From JAWXBR01 sp046595995 (lineage in GTDB: Bacteria; Bacteroidota; Ignavibacteria; Kapaibacteriales; Kapaibacteriaceae), in NCBI GenBank assembly GCA_046595995.1, contig JBKJNB010000076.1:1-13478 (forward strand): DNA of 13,478 bases, written 5' to 3'. Shown in pieces: positions 1 through 6,671 of this stretch; position 1 is the first letter of the stretch; each line of letters opens with the position of its first letter. Position numbers and translations under genes: made by a program. Below the pieces are notes generated by a model. The model made no database searches, was not told the origin of the DNA, and saw only the letters and a list, made by a program, of their open reading frames with translations.

Positions 1-436
1 CCATGTCGTAGCCTTCTGCGGCGGCCACCTTTTGTACGGCGCTGTAGATTTTGTCCCAGACAGACTTAAACAGCGATTCGGACTGTTTGTCGTACTCACC
101 ATTTGGTTCGAGTTTCTCACGTGCGAAGCGGTCGCGCTCCTTCCGCTTGTCGTCGAGTTCCTTGTCTTTCTGCTGACGTTCGGTGTCGCTCCAGATAAGG
201 CGGTTTTTCTTCATCTCAAGTTCTAGCTCTTCGACATCACGCTGTTGTTGGGCGATTTCCGCCTTCCACTCGTCCACGAGGGTGTTAAGGCGCGTCTGTG
301 CCTGAACGTTTGCCTCATAGCGAGAAGCAATCGCGTCTGATGAAACATAGCCGATCTTCTGAGCATGAACGCGCAAAGGGGTCATGCATGCCACTAGGCA
401 CACAAAGGCGGTGAAAACGATGATCCATCGTCGCAT
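1..436 (-). CDS. OmpH/Skp-family periplasmic chaperone (C-terminus cut by window edge)
   Basis: This is a partial gene read leftward from an ATG at 436-434; about 145 codons are visible and the reading frame is open to the window edge. The product starts MRRWIIVFTAFVCLVAC, then a PLRVHA-QKIGYV junction that fits signal peptidase I cleavage after residue 25. The mature part begins with the OmpH-type strand KIGYVSSDAI and continues as a long charged helix (roughly residues 45-115, rich in E, K, R and Q), the coiled-coil tentacle expected of Skp. Skp-family proteins hold unfolded outer-membrane proteins in the periplasm before BamA inserts them. An AGGAG sequence lies 8 nt before the ATG. The gene is 38 bp after a second OmpH-family gene and is the last visible member of the uppS-bamA-ompH-ompH operon. 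An LVAC lipobox-like sequence (residues 14-17) leaves a lipoprotein form possible. The family call is firm; the individual role is inferred. Confidence 0.88.
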   Translation of the reverse strand, partial: MRRWIIVFTAFVCLVACMTPLRVHAQKIGYVSSDAIASRYEANVQAQTRLNTLVDEWKAEIAQQQRDVEELELEMKKNRLIWSDTERQQKDKELDDKRKERDRFAREKLEPNGEYDKQSESLFKSVWDKIYSAVQKVAAAEGYDM

Positions 437-474
437 ACGACTAACTCCTGATTTGACGATGGAGCAATACGCCG

Positions 475-999
475 TTACTTGTCTCCTCGTTTCAGGCGAT
501 CAAGGACTTTGTACGTGATGTCTGCCTTGTCTTCTGAGAATAGCACCAGCCCTGCAACCTTATCGAGGACGAGATTAAGTTTCTCTTCCTTGGCAACGAG
601 ATTAATTGCTTCGCGTACTTTTTCGCGAATAGGTGCCAAATACGACTCGCGCGCGGCTGCAATCTCGCCTGTAGCTCCGAGTTTGCCTTCCTGGTAAGCA
701 AGGAATCGCTGACGCAGTGCGTTCAGACTTTCTTCTTCTTTCTTCTTTGCTTCGGCGCTCATCATCGCTTCTTGCTTGCGGTATGTCTCGATGCGGGCTT
801 CGAATTCCTTCTGCATCATCGTAAGCGTGTCGCGAATCTTTAGACCCATGTCTTCGATACGCTTACTCGCAGCAATGGCGTCAGGTAGTTCCTTAAGCAC
901 CGTTTCTGTGTTTACGAGACCCACGCGATAGGCTTGAGCCGATGTACCGACATAACCAACAAGGGCAACGAGAAGAAGACCGCAAATACGAACCAACAT
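475..999 (-). CDS. OmpH/Skp-family periplasmic chaperone
   Basis: A complete 174-residue protein. Residues 1-23 form a signal peptide (hydrophobic LLLVALVGYVG, cleavage after AQA). The mature chain opens with YRVGLVNTETVLKELPD, the first strand and helix start of the OmpH family. Residues 40-110 are a long charged helical arm (IEDMGLKIRD, MSAEAKKKEEES), and the C-terminus returns to a strand-helix core (KEEKLNLVLDKVAGLVLFSE, with DITYKVLDRLK near the end). This is the usual Skp size and layout: a trimer whose arms cage unfolded outer-membrane proteins on their way to BamA. The ATG has AGGA 8 nt upstream. The gene starts 23 bp after the bamA stop and is followed by a second ompH copy, an arrangement common in Bacteroidota and Chlorobiota. 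The two copies differ clearly in sequence, so this is an old duplication with probably divided roles. Confidence 0.93.
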   Translation of the reverse strand: MLVRICGLLLVALVGYVGTSAQAYRVGLVNTETVLKELPDAIAASKRIEDMGLKIRDTLTMMQKEFEARIETYRKQEAMMSAEAKKKEEESLNALRQRFLAYQEGKLGATGEIAAARESYLAPIREKVREAINLVAKEEKLNLVLDKVAGLVLFSEDKADITYKVLDRLKRGDK

Positions 1000-1022
1000 G
1001 TGTGTTTTCCTGATGGAGTGTG

Positions 1023-3383
1023 TTAACGACCGAATTGAAAATGGAATTGCCAGCCGGAACGCTCACCTGTTATAGCGTCGGCGTCGAACCCGTAACCGAG
1101 ATCGAAGCCCAGCAACCCGATAGGGTTAAGCAGTAAACGTATACCAACGCCCGCAGAACGCTTTAGTCCGAATGGATCTGTCGTCTGAAGGCTCTCCCAC
1201 ACGTTTCCTGCCTCGGCAAAACTAAGCAAATAGATTGGGAAGGGATTGAGCGCAAGTGAGAAACGAAGCTCGGCCAAAAGTCGTGCTTGTACGCGTCCAC
1301 CGGCACCGACTTGGTTACGGTTTAGTGGCCCGATGGTGTTGTCTCGATACCCTCTTAGCGGCGTTATCGCAAAGCCGCCAAGGCCGTTACCGCCCATGTA
1401 GTAGAGTTCGTTCGGAGGAATGGTCGTGTCATTCTTGATACCATCCACGTAGCCCATTTCAGAGCTAAGTAGCAGAACAAGTCTAGGAAATCCGTTAATC
1501 GAAAACAGCGGGTTCACCACTTCATAGGACAGGCCAACCTTGAAGAAGTCTGTCGTGCCTATTCCAAGGAAGCCGGTCGTAATACGAGTCGACAACGCGA
1601 ATCGCGAACCTGATGTTGGGAAAACAATGTTGTCGTAGCTCGTACGCGAGATTGTTTGCGATAGCCTCAGAGATGTGTTCACGCCCTGACGGGAAAACTG
1701 CGAAACGCTGTTCGATTCGATACGGTCAAAAGCAAGAGACCAATCGATGCGGAAGTAATCGTCAGGAAAACGAAAGCGACGTCCGATGTTCAACTGAGCG
1801 CCCGTCTGACGAAAGCTGATGTTGAAGTTCTGACGTGTGTCGTAAATGTTGAATCCAAGTGAGGTTGGCTCACCCATCAGCCAGGGTTCTGTGAAAGAGA
1901 TCTGCAAGCTCTGCATACGCGATGCCTGACCGAACTCCCACTGAAACGAAAGTACTTGTCCGCCGCCACCACGCAGAGGCTGCGTAATGTCGAAGTTGTT
2001 GAGTGTAATACCAACGGAACCCGTTAGGCCAACCGCACCTGCAAAACCAACCGACGCATTGAACGTATCGGTGCTACGCTCCTCGACCTTGTACACAAGA
2101 TCGACGCGCGTGTTGTCGACTTTTAAAACGTCTGGCTTAATCGTTTCCGGATTGAAGTAGTTCAGCACACCAAGTCCGCGTATGCTTCGGATGATTGCAG
2201 AACGATTGAAGTAATCACCCGGACGTGTAAAGAGCTCGCGACGCACAACACGGTCGCGTGTTTTGGAGTTTCCCACGATTTCAACTCGGCGCACGGTGTA
2301 GCGGTCGCCTTCGAACACACGAACAACAATGTCTACAGAGTCCGTGCCAACGCGAATAAGGTCAGGCTGAAGTCGTGCCGTCAGGTAACCATTGTCGGAA
2401 TACAACGACGTTGCATCCGTTTGGTCCTGGTTGATGTTTAGGTTGTTTGTAAACGTTGTCTGATTGTACACATCGCCAGAGTCTATGCCCAGTCTACTTG
2501 CCAACTGAGCCTCAGTGTACACGGTGTTACCCGTAAAGTGGATGCTTCGGATGTATACCGGATTGCCTTCGTACACGTTCATGCGAATCGTGACTTTTTC
2601 GGTAGTCTCGTTGTAGATAACAGTGTCGTTGAGGATAGCAGCGTCGAGAAGCCCCTTATCGAGGAACCATGACCGAAGCCGATCTTTATCGATCGCATAC
2701 TTTGATGCGTCGAACTTGCTCGACTTCCATACCTGCCACCACTGTTTCGTCTTCGTGTCGTCGAACGCGCCAGCATAGTCGTCATCTGTGTACAACGTGT
2801 TGCCGGTAATTTCGATCGTCTCGACATGATATTCAACACCTTCGTCAATGGCAATGGTCATGTCGAAGAAATTCGCCGAATCGACACTCGTCATGGTAGA
2901 CGTGACCTTGGCAAACAGCATGCCTTCGGTTTCGTAGAGTTTCTTCACTTTTTGGCGTACGAGATACTCGTCGTATGGCGAGACGAGATCGCCGCGGCTT
3001 CGCGCAATCTCTTTTTCTATGTCCTGTGTTGAAATCTCGTCATTGCCCGTTATCGCAATGCGGCGCAGACGAGGCATCGGCGTAACGCGGATGATAACGA
3101 ACACGCCTAAAGCAGTTTCACGTTCCTTCTCGATGCGTACATCGCGGAAGTTGCGGCGATTCCACAGGTTGCGGATGGCGGCTACGAGTTCGTCCGGACG
3201 TGCCTCCATGCCAACACGCAGGCCGGAGTATGCTATCACCGTCTGCATGTCTTCGCCAGCAGACAAGCCCTCTACAGAGATGCCTGCAATAACTGGGAAC
3301 ACCGGTGGTTGCTGTGGCGCCTGGGCCTGCAGCAACACCGACGCAAAGAAAAAGACGAATACGAATAGCCCCTTAACGCGCAT
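1023..3383 (-). CDS. bamA: Outer membrane protein assembly factor BamA
   Basis: A 786-residue outer-membrane insertase of the Omp85 family. I start it at the ATG at 3383 because this gives a clean signal peptide (MRVKGLFVFVFFFASVLLQA, residues 1-20) and has GAGGGG 4 nt upstream; a longer in-frame version would lie inside uppS. Five POTRA domains follow at roughly 31-103, 104-183, 185-274, 275-362 and 363-436, each marked by a conserved 'i.i.GN..' strand such as RIAITGN, TIEITGN, SIHFTGN and RVEIVGN. Residues 440-786 form the 16-strand barrel, with the lid-loop motif LRGY at 676-679 in the position of the family's (V/L)RG(F/Y). BamA folds and inserts barrel proteins into the outer membrane. 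The gene overlaps the 3' end of uppS by 11 bp and precedes two OmpH chaperone genes, so synthesis of insertase and chaperones is coupled. Confidence 0.97.
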   Translation of the reverse strand: MRVKGLFVFVFFFASVLLQAQAPQQPPVFPVIAGISVEGLSAGEDMQTVIAYSGLRVGMEARPDELVAAIRNLWNRRNFRDVRIEKERETALGVFVIIRVTPMPRLRRIAITGNDEISTQDIEKEIARSRGDLVSPYDEYLVRQKVKKLYETEGMLFAKVTSTMTSVDSANFFDMTIAIDEGVEYHVETIEITGNTLYTDDDYAGAFDDTKTKQWWQVWKSSKFDASKYAIDKDRLRSWFLDKGLLDAAILNDTVIYNETTEKVTIRMNVYEGNPVYIRSIHFTGNTVYTEAQLASRLGIDSGDVYNQTTFTNNLNINQDQTDATSLYSDNGYLTARLQPDLIRVGTDSVDIVVRVFEGDRYTVRRVEIVGNSKTRDRVVRRELFTRPGDYFNRSAIIRSIRGLGVLNYFNPETIKPDVLKVDNTRVDLVYKVEERSTDTFNASVGFAGAVGLTGSVGITLNNFDITQPLRGGGGQVLSFQWEFGQASRMQSLQISFTEPWLMGEPTSLGFNIYDTRQNFNISFRQTGAQLNIGRRFRFPDDYFRIDWSLAFDRIESNSVSQFSRQGVNTSLRLSQTISRTSYDNIVFPTSGSRFALSTRITTGFLGIGTTDFFKVGLSYEVVNPLFSINGFPRLVLLLSSEMGYVDGIKNDTTIPPNELYYMGGNGLGGFAITPLRGYRDNTIGPLNRNQVGAGGRVQARLLAELRFSLALNPFPIYLLSFAEAGNVWESLQTTDPFGLKRSAGVGIRLLLNPIGLLGFDLGYGFDADAITGERSGWQFHFQFGR

Positions 3384-4233
3384 CACGCCCCTCAAGTCCC
3401 GCAGGACGTGCCTCGTTGATTCCGCCGCGTGATTCGCTGGCGTCGCTTCGCGACTCGCTAATCTGTTTTGACGTTTGACCAAACCGGCGTTCACGACGCA
3501 GAAAATCATAAAGTGCTTGATAGTAATCAGTGCGACGGAAATCGGGCCACAGTCGATCGGTAACGTATAGCTCTGCGTACGCTATCTCCCACAAAAGGAA
3601 ATTGCTCAAGCGTACTTCGCCACTTGTTCGAATCAATAAATCGGGGTCGGGCATGTAGCCCGTTTGTAAATAAGATGAGAATCGTTCTTCCGTAAGGTCT
3701 TCGGGTGAAACCTTACCACGACGCACATCAAGTGCAAGCATCTGAACAGCACGAAGCATGTCCCAGCGCGCGCCATACGACAGTGCAAGCGTGAGAGTCA
3801 GGCCGTCGTTGTCCTTTGTACGCTCCATTGCACGCTGCAATACTTTTTGAACCGACTTTGGCAACGCGTTCGTTTTGCCAATCGTGCGGATGCGGACGTT
3901 ATTGCTGTTGAGTTCATCAACCTCGCGGTTCAGGTATGATTCTAAGAGCATCATAAGGAAGCGGACTTCCTTCGACGGACGTTTCCAGTTCTCGATTGAG
4001 AATGCGTAGAGGGTGAGGTATTGGACGCCAAGTTGCGACGACACCTTAACGATGTCGCGAACCGACTCCATACCCACGCGATGCCCGTCTATACGCGGAC
4101 GCAGACGCTCTTCGGCCCATCGGCCGTTTCCGTCCATAATCACCGCAACATGCCGTGGCACACGCCCCGTTTGTCGCAGCGCATCCTGAACCAACTTGTC
4201 GTCCGGCGCCAACTGCTCCTCAGACCAGCCCAA
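3373..4233 (-). CDS. uppS: Isoprenyl transferase (undecaprenyl diphosphate synthase family)
   Basis: A cis-prenyltransferase that condenses isopentenyl diphosphate onto farnesyl diphosphate to make the C55 lipid carrier for peptidoglycan and surface polysaccharides. With a TTG start at 4233 it has 286 residues. Family motifs are intact: HVAVIMDGNGRWA (about 28-40, with the Mg-binding catalytic Asp at 34), SIENWKRP (79-86), LALSYGARWD (150-159), then DLLIRTSGEVRLSNFLLW with the substrate-binding RTSGE at 202-206. The TTG is chosen because AGGAGGA ends 3 nt before it and a TATCTTTG promoter element sits just upstream; the GTG at 4275 would lie upstream of the predicted transcript start. The last 34 or so residues form a low-complexity charged tail (SKQISESRSDASESRGG) beyond the conserved core, and its 3' end overlaps bamA by 11 bp. 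It is the first gene of the leftward envelope operon. Confidence 0.96.
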   Translation of the reverse strand: MGWSEEQLAPDDKLVQDALRQTGRVPRHVAVIMDGNGRWAEERLRPRIDGHRVGMESVRDIVKVSSQLGVQYLTLYAFSIENWKRPSKEVRFLMMLLESYLNREVDELNSNNVRIRTIGKTNALPKSVQKVLQRAMERTKDNDGLTLTLALSYGARWDMLRAVQMLALDVRRGKVSPEDLTEERFSSYLQTGYMPDPDLLIRTSGEVRLSNFLLWEIAYAELYVTDRLWPDFRRTDYYQALYDFLRRERRFGQTSKQISESRSDASESRGGINEARPAGLEGRDAR

Positions 4234-4236
4234 ACG

Positions 4237-4243
4237 TCCTCCT
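4237..4243 (-). promoter_or_regulatory. Ribosome-binding site that fixes the uppS TTG start
   Basis: The minus strand reads AGGAGGA then CGT and TTG. This near-perfect Shine-Dalgarno sequence is correctly placed for the TTG at 4233 and for no nearby ATG or GTG, so it argues for a TTG initiation codon. The inference rests on spacing and motif alone. Confidence 0.7.
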
Positions 4244-4259
4244 ATGCAACATGAACCGG

Positions 4260-4267
4260 CAAAGATA
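4260..4267 (-). promoter_or_regulatory. Bacteroidota-type -7 promoter element for uppS-bamA-ompH operon
   Basis: The minus strand reads TATCTTTG, an exact match to the Bacteroidota -7 consensus TAnnTTTG. Transcription would start near 4253, giving a leader of about 20 nt that contains the AGGAGGA site. No convincing -33 TTTG is visible at the expected spacing. Confidence 0.5.
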
Positions 4268-4320
4268 CGCTGCACGGTGCCATGTTCGGAGGGGGCTCTG
4301 AAGGGGGCGACGTGCTAACG

Positions 4321-4351
4321 TTGTGTCGTGAAAGGGACTTTCGTATGTTTG
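4321..4351 (+). promoter_or_regulatory. Bacteroidota-type promoter for the HU-TPR gene pair
   Basis: The plus strand has TATGTTTG at 4344-4351, an exact TAnnTTTG match, with TTG at 4321-4323 about 20 bp upstream as a possible -33 element. The predicted start near 4358 lies downstream of the in-frame GTG at 4328, so that GTG cannot be the HU start if the promoter is real. It would leave an 80-90 nt leader before the TTG start at 4442. Confidence 0.5.
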
Positions 4352-4432
4352 CTGTTCGCCAAACGTGAATTCCCGTACTGGGTACGTTACGGCTGGCGAC
4401 GTATTGTGAAGTGTTCTATCCTGTCGCCATCC

Positions 4433-4436
4433 GAGG
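4433..4436 (+). promoter_or_regulatory. Ribosome-binding site supporting the HU TTG start
   Basis: GAGG lies 5 nt before the TTG at 4442. This TTG aligns with the normal N-terminus of HU/IHF proteins (M-N-V-T-K-A-D-I-V), so the site helps decide the start. Confidence 0.5.
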
Positions 4437-4441
4437 CAATC

Positions 4442-4762
4442 TTGAACGTAACGAAGGCAGACATCGTAGATAAAATCGCCAGCGAGACCGGGCTCACAAA
4501 GCTCGAGACCAAGGCGGTTGTCGATGGATTTCTTTTTAGCATCATCAACTCGCTGTCAGAAGGCAAGCGCATTGAATTGCGCGGATTTGGTGTGTTCAGC
4601 GTTAAGAGCCGAAAGCCCCGCATGGCGCGCAACCCGCGCACCGGCGATCCGGTACCGCTCGAAGAGCGCTTCATTCCCACGTTCAAGGTGTCGTCGGAAT
4701 TTCAAGAGAAAGTGCACGACAAGCTGCGCACCGACATCCCGTCGAATACCAACCCAGTATGA
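4442..4762 (+). CDS. HU/IHF-family nucleoid DNA-binding protein
   Basis: A small histone-like protein, 106 residues from a TTG start at 4442. The fold is readable: an N-terminal helical dimerisation half (MNVTKADIVDKIASETGLTK, residues 1-20, then a second helix to about 40) and the family signature ELRGFGVFSVKSRKPRMARN followed by PRTG (45-68). Pro65 in RNPRTG is the intercalating proline at the tip of the DNA-binding arm. It bends and compacts DNA as a dimer in the nucleoid. The reading frame is open upstream to a GTG at 4328, but that extension (FVCLLFAKREFPYWVRYGW) is not HU-like and starts above the predicted promoter. The tail after residue 95 (LRTDIPSNTNPV) is slightly long. Its stop overlaps the start of the TPR gene in an ATGA, so the pair is translationally coupled. 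HU versus IHF cannot be decided from the sequence. Confidence 0.93.
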   Translation: MNVTKADIVDKIASETGLTKLETKAVVDGFLFSIINSLSEGKRIELRGFGVFSVKSRKPRMARNPRTGDPVPLEERFIPTFKVSSEFQEKVHDKLRTDIPSNTNPV

Positions 4763-5364
4763 CATCACGGATGTGGTTGATTGCCCTGCTCGTTATTGCA
4801 GGTGTTGGCGGAGCGTCGTTTGGCATTAGTCGATGGTTGAATGCACAGGCAATTGAAGCCGGACAAATAGTTATTGACGAGCGAAAAAAGGCTCACAGCG
4901 CGCCGACGCCGGCCGCAGATCCCGAAGTTGAAAAGCGCAAGGCGATGCTTGAGAGTATGTTGAAAGTCGTAGAGCAGAAACTCGTGGAACGTCCCGCGGA
5001 CAGTATGCTCCTCGTTAGCGCCGGCAACATGTCGTACGATCTTGGGTTATTCGAACCCGCAGAACGCTACTACAAAGCCTTCCTTGAAAACGTAGAACCG
5101 AACAACCTGCGCGTGCGCATCGATTACGCATACGTGGTGTTTCAGAACGGACGAAAAGATGAAGCTCTGGCGATCATGAAAAAGGTGATCAAGCAACATC
5201 CGAAAGATCAGACAGCATTGTACAACCTGGGCGTGATGTACATTCAGGCAAAAAATCCAGACGAAGCCCTAAAGGCAATGAAGGCGTGCCGCGACGCAGC
5301 ACCAGAAACAGAACTTGGCAAACGTGCAGCGATGGCGGTAATTCAACTCGAAACGACGACGTAA
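4759..5364 (+). CDS. Membrane-anchored tetratricopeptide-repeat protein
   Basis: A 201-residue protein with one N-terminal membrane helix (MWLIALLVIAGVGGASFGI, residues 5-23) that is probably an uncleaved anchor, since no clear cleavage motif follows. After a charged, proline-containing linker (about 35-60) come about three TPR units: roughly 81-114 (SAGNMSYDLGLFEPAERYYK), 116-149 (IDYAYVVFQNGRKDEALAIM) and 150-183 (TALYNLGVMYIQAKNPDEAL). The small-residue positions and the repeated 'DEAL' turns fit the TPR consensus. TPR superhelices bind peptides or partner proteins; the partner here is unknown. The size and layout resemble the C-terminal TPR part of cytochrome c biogenesis factor CcmH/NrfG, but no other cytochrome biogenesis gene is nearby, so I do not assign that role. 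It overlaps the HU gene by 4 bp and has no separate ribosome-binding site. Confidence 0.85.
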   Translation: MTSRMWLIALLVIAGVGGASFGISRWLNAQAIEAGQIVIDERKKAHSAPTPAADPEVEKRKAMLESMLKVVEQKLVERPADSMLLVSAGNMSYDLGLFEPAERYYKAFLENVEPNNLRVRIDYAYVVFQNGRKDEALAIMKKVIKQHPKDQTALYNLGVMYIQAKNPDEALKAMKACRDAAPETELGKRAAMAVIQLETTT

Positions 5365-5398
5365 CCGACGACCGAACCGACGACCGAACCGACGACCT
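5351..5398 (+). repeat. 12-bp tandem repeat at the 3' end of the TPR gene
   Basis: Three consecutive copies of AACCGACGACC(G/T) occupy 5363-5398. A diverged fourth copy (AAACGACGACGT, 5351-5362) contains the last codons of the TPR gene, and the TAA stop spans the junction. The repeat lies between the TPR stop and the next gene's leader and may be a slippage product. Confidence 0.85.
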
Positions 5399-5438
5399 AT
5401 CAGACACAACAACATAATCACACTTACAATCACAATTC

Positions 5439-5444
5439 AGGAGG
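5439..5444 (+). promoter_or_regulatory. Strong Shine-Dalgarno of the small ribosomal protein gene
   Basis: AGGAGG is followed by 6 nt and then the ATG at 5451. It is the only strong ribosome-binding site in this stretch and supports translation of the very short frame. Confidence 0.8.
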
Positions 5445-5450
5445 CATCCC

Positions 5451-5546
5451 ATGCCATGCGGAAAAAAACGCAAGCGCCATAAGATGGCCACCCACAAGCG
5501 CAAGAAACGCTTAAGGAAGAATCGACACAAGAAGAAGAGCAGATAG
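5451..5546 (+). CDS. AURKAIP1/COX24-domain small ribosomal protein (bS22/mS38-like)
   Basis: A 31-residue, extremely basic protein: it begins MPCGKKRKRHKMATHKRKKR and continues LRKNRHKKKSR. I recognise this as the short AURKAIP1/COX24 (DUF1713) family found in Bacteroidota and Chlorobiota. It is related to mitochondrial small-subunit protein mS38 and to bS22 of mycobacterial ribosomes, both of which bind rRNA in the small subunit. The diagnostic core is the K-M-x-x-H-K-R-K-K-R-x-R-K pattern. It is too short for ordinary gene callers, but a perfect AGGAGG ribosome-binding site precedes it and a strong intrinsic terminator starts 7 nt after the stop. It lies 86 bp downstream of the TPR gene. 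No TAnnTTTG promoter is visible in the gap, so it may ride on the HU-TPR transcript. The family call is firm; ribosomal location is inferred from homologues. Confidence 0.87.
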   Translation: MPCGKKRKRHKMATHKRKKRLRKNRHKKKSR

Positions 5547-5552
5547 TCTACA

Positions 5553-5583
5553 AGCCCCGCCGTCCAGCGGGGCTTTCTGTTTG
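5553..5583 (+). terminator. Rho-independent terminator after the small ribosomal protein gene
   Basis: The stem AGCCCCGC (5553-5560) pairs with GCGGGGCT (5567-5574) around a 6-nt loop, followed by the T-rich stretch TTCTGTTTG. It sits 7 nt after the stop codon and separates this unit from the transporter gene. Confidence 0.85.
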
Positions 5584-5606
5584 TTGCTCGCCCAACGGGC
5601 GAGCAA
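5584..5606. other. Perfect 10-bp hairpin in the leader of the transporter gene
   Basis: TTGCTCGCCC (5584-5593) and GGGCGAGCAA (5597-5606) form a perfect stem with an AAC loop. Neither strand has a T-run after it, so it is not a standard terminator. It lies 10 bp beyond the preceding terminator stem and 36 nt before the transporter ATG. It may be a second termination hairpin or a structured 5' leader. Confidence 0.7.
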
Positions 5607-5641
5607 ACCACAGCGCCAACCTCCATGCTCCGTCAAACCCC

Positions 5642-6583
5642 ATGCTCCTCGGTCTCTTAGCCGCCTTCGGGACTCTCGCGGCGTGGTCTGCAGGAACGTT
5701 CTCGTTTCTAACGGCTTCGCGCCTGATGAGGCCAACGCTGTTAAACCGCGCGCGCTTAATGCTCGCGGTCGGAGCCACGTGCATTCTTGCGTGCATTGCT
5801 ACAGGCACATGGCCGTGGGATTTGTTCACACGACCGTCGATGTATTCGTGGCTCTTCCTCGGACTCTCCGGCATTGTTGGCCTAACCATCGGAGACCACT
5901 TCGGTTTCACAGCTCTGCGCATCCTGGGTGCTCGGCGGCAGAGCGTTGTTAGCACGTTCTCCCCTGCCACTGCGGCCATTGCTGCATACTTTCTACTAAG
6001 CGAGAGCCTATCCATACAAGCAATGATTGGTATGGGGCTTTCGATTGCAGGGGTCATGTGGGCTATGGGTAGTGCCGAAGAACGCACGGCCGTTGATAAA
6101 GAAGGTTATGGTTCGTTCAAGTTCGGACTCTTTCTTGCGGTGCTCGGTGCATTGTGTCAGGGACTCGGCCTTGTTCTTGCGAAGATGGGTATGCAGCCAG
6201 AGTCGTACGCTGCTGCTGGCGAGACCGTCGCTGCCATCGGTGGCGTAGAGGCCACCTTCATGCGCATGATTGTTGGCTTCCTAAGTGTGTATGTGCTCGA
6301 CTTCATCCGACGGGCCCCTTTCCGCCCCTTGCGCGAAGCCTTTGAGAATCGTGAAGGACGAAGGTCTATGTACCTCGGAACACTGTTCGGTCCAGTTATC
6401 GGCGTCACGCTCTCCCTCATCGCCGTCAAACACATTAGCGCAGCCATAGCCCAGACAATCTTCAGCATGGTGCCGCTGGTCGTCTTGGCGGTTGCCGCAA
6501 TTGTGCAGCACGAGCGGTTGCGACCCAGCGCCGTAATCGGAGCGATTATCGCCGTCGCAGGTGTTGTGCTTCTGGTGTTGTAG
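5642..6583 (+). CDS. DMT-superfamily (EamA) transporter
   Basis: A 313-residue, very hydrophobic protein with about ten membrane helices arranged as two EamA repeats. The first covers roughly residues 1-143, the second roughly 158-313 (FKFGLFLAVLGALCQGLGLVLAK to AVIGAIIAVAGVVLLVL), joined by a polar linker (SAEERTAVDKEGYGS). Repeat-end signatures are visible: ATAAIAAYFLLSESLSIQ in the first half and MVPLVVLAVAAIVQHERLRP in the second, matching the DMT pattern of a hydrophobic helix followed by an E-containing loop. Members export amino acids, nucleosides or other small metabolites from the cytoplasm; the substrate cannot be told from sequence. The ATG at 5642 opens directly into helix 1. No ribosome-binding site is visible. 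The gene stands alone between a terminator and the promoter of the next gene. Confidence 0.9.
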   Translation: MLLGLLAAFGTLAAWSAGTFSFLTASRLMRPTLLNRARLMLAVGATCILACIATGTWPWDLFTRPSMYSWLFLGLSGIVGLTIGDHFGFTALRILGARRQSVVSTFSPATAAIAAYFLLSESLSIQAMIGMGLSIAGVMWAMGSAEERTAVDKEGYGSFKFGLFLAVLGALCQGLGLVLAKMGMQPESYAAAGETVAAIGGVEATFMRMIVGFLSVYVLDFIRRAPFRPLREAFENREGRRSMYLGTLFGPVIGVTLSLIAVKHISAAIAQTIFSMVPLVVLAVAAIVQHERLRPSAVIGAIIAVAGVVLLVL

Positions 6584-6616
6584 GCCGCGGCAAGTCCATC
6601 GGAGCACATCCGTCCA

Positions 6617-6643
6617 TTGGGGGCGCGGCATTCCGTAAGTTTG
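6617..6643 (+). promoter_or_regulatory. Bacteroidota-type promoter for the SUKH-like gene
   Basis: TAAGTTTG at 6636-6643 is an exact TAnnTTTG match, with TTG at 6617-6619 about 17 bp upstream. The start would fall near 6650, giving a leader of about 20 nt before the ATG at 6672. This suggests the gene is transcribed separately from the transporter. Confidence 0.5.
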
Positions 6644-6671
6644 TCGCTTCACAACACGGAAAAAACACACC

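Noticed and set aside
4328..4441. In-frame GTG extension of the HU protein (FVCLLFAKREFPYWVRYGW...)
   Set aside because: It is not HU-like, begins upstream of the predicted promoter -7 element, and the TTG at 4442 has a ribosome-binding site and the family N-terminus.
4759..5364. CcmH/NrfG cytochrome c biogenesis factor
   Set aside because: Only generic TPR similarity; no haem-handling motifs and no neighbouring cytochrome biogenesis genes.
5189..6087. Minus-strand open frames opposite the TPR, small ribosomal and transporter genes
   Set aside because: They are Arg/Ser-rich antisense shadows of well-supported plus-strand genes.
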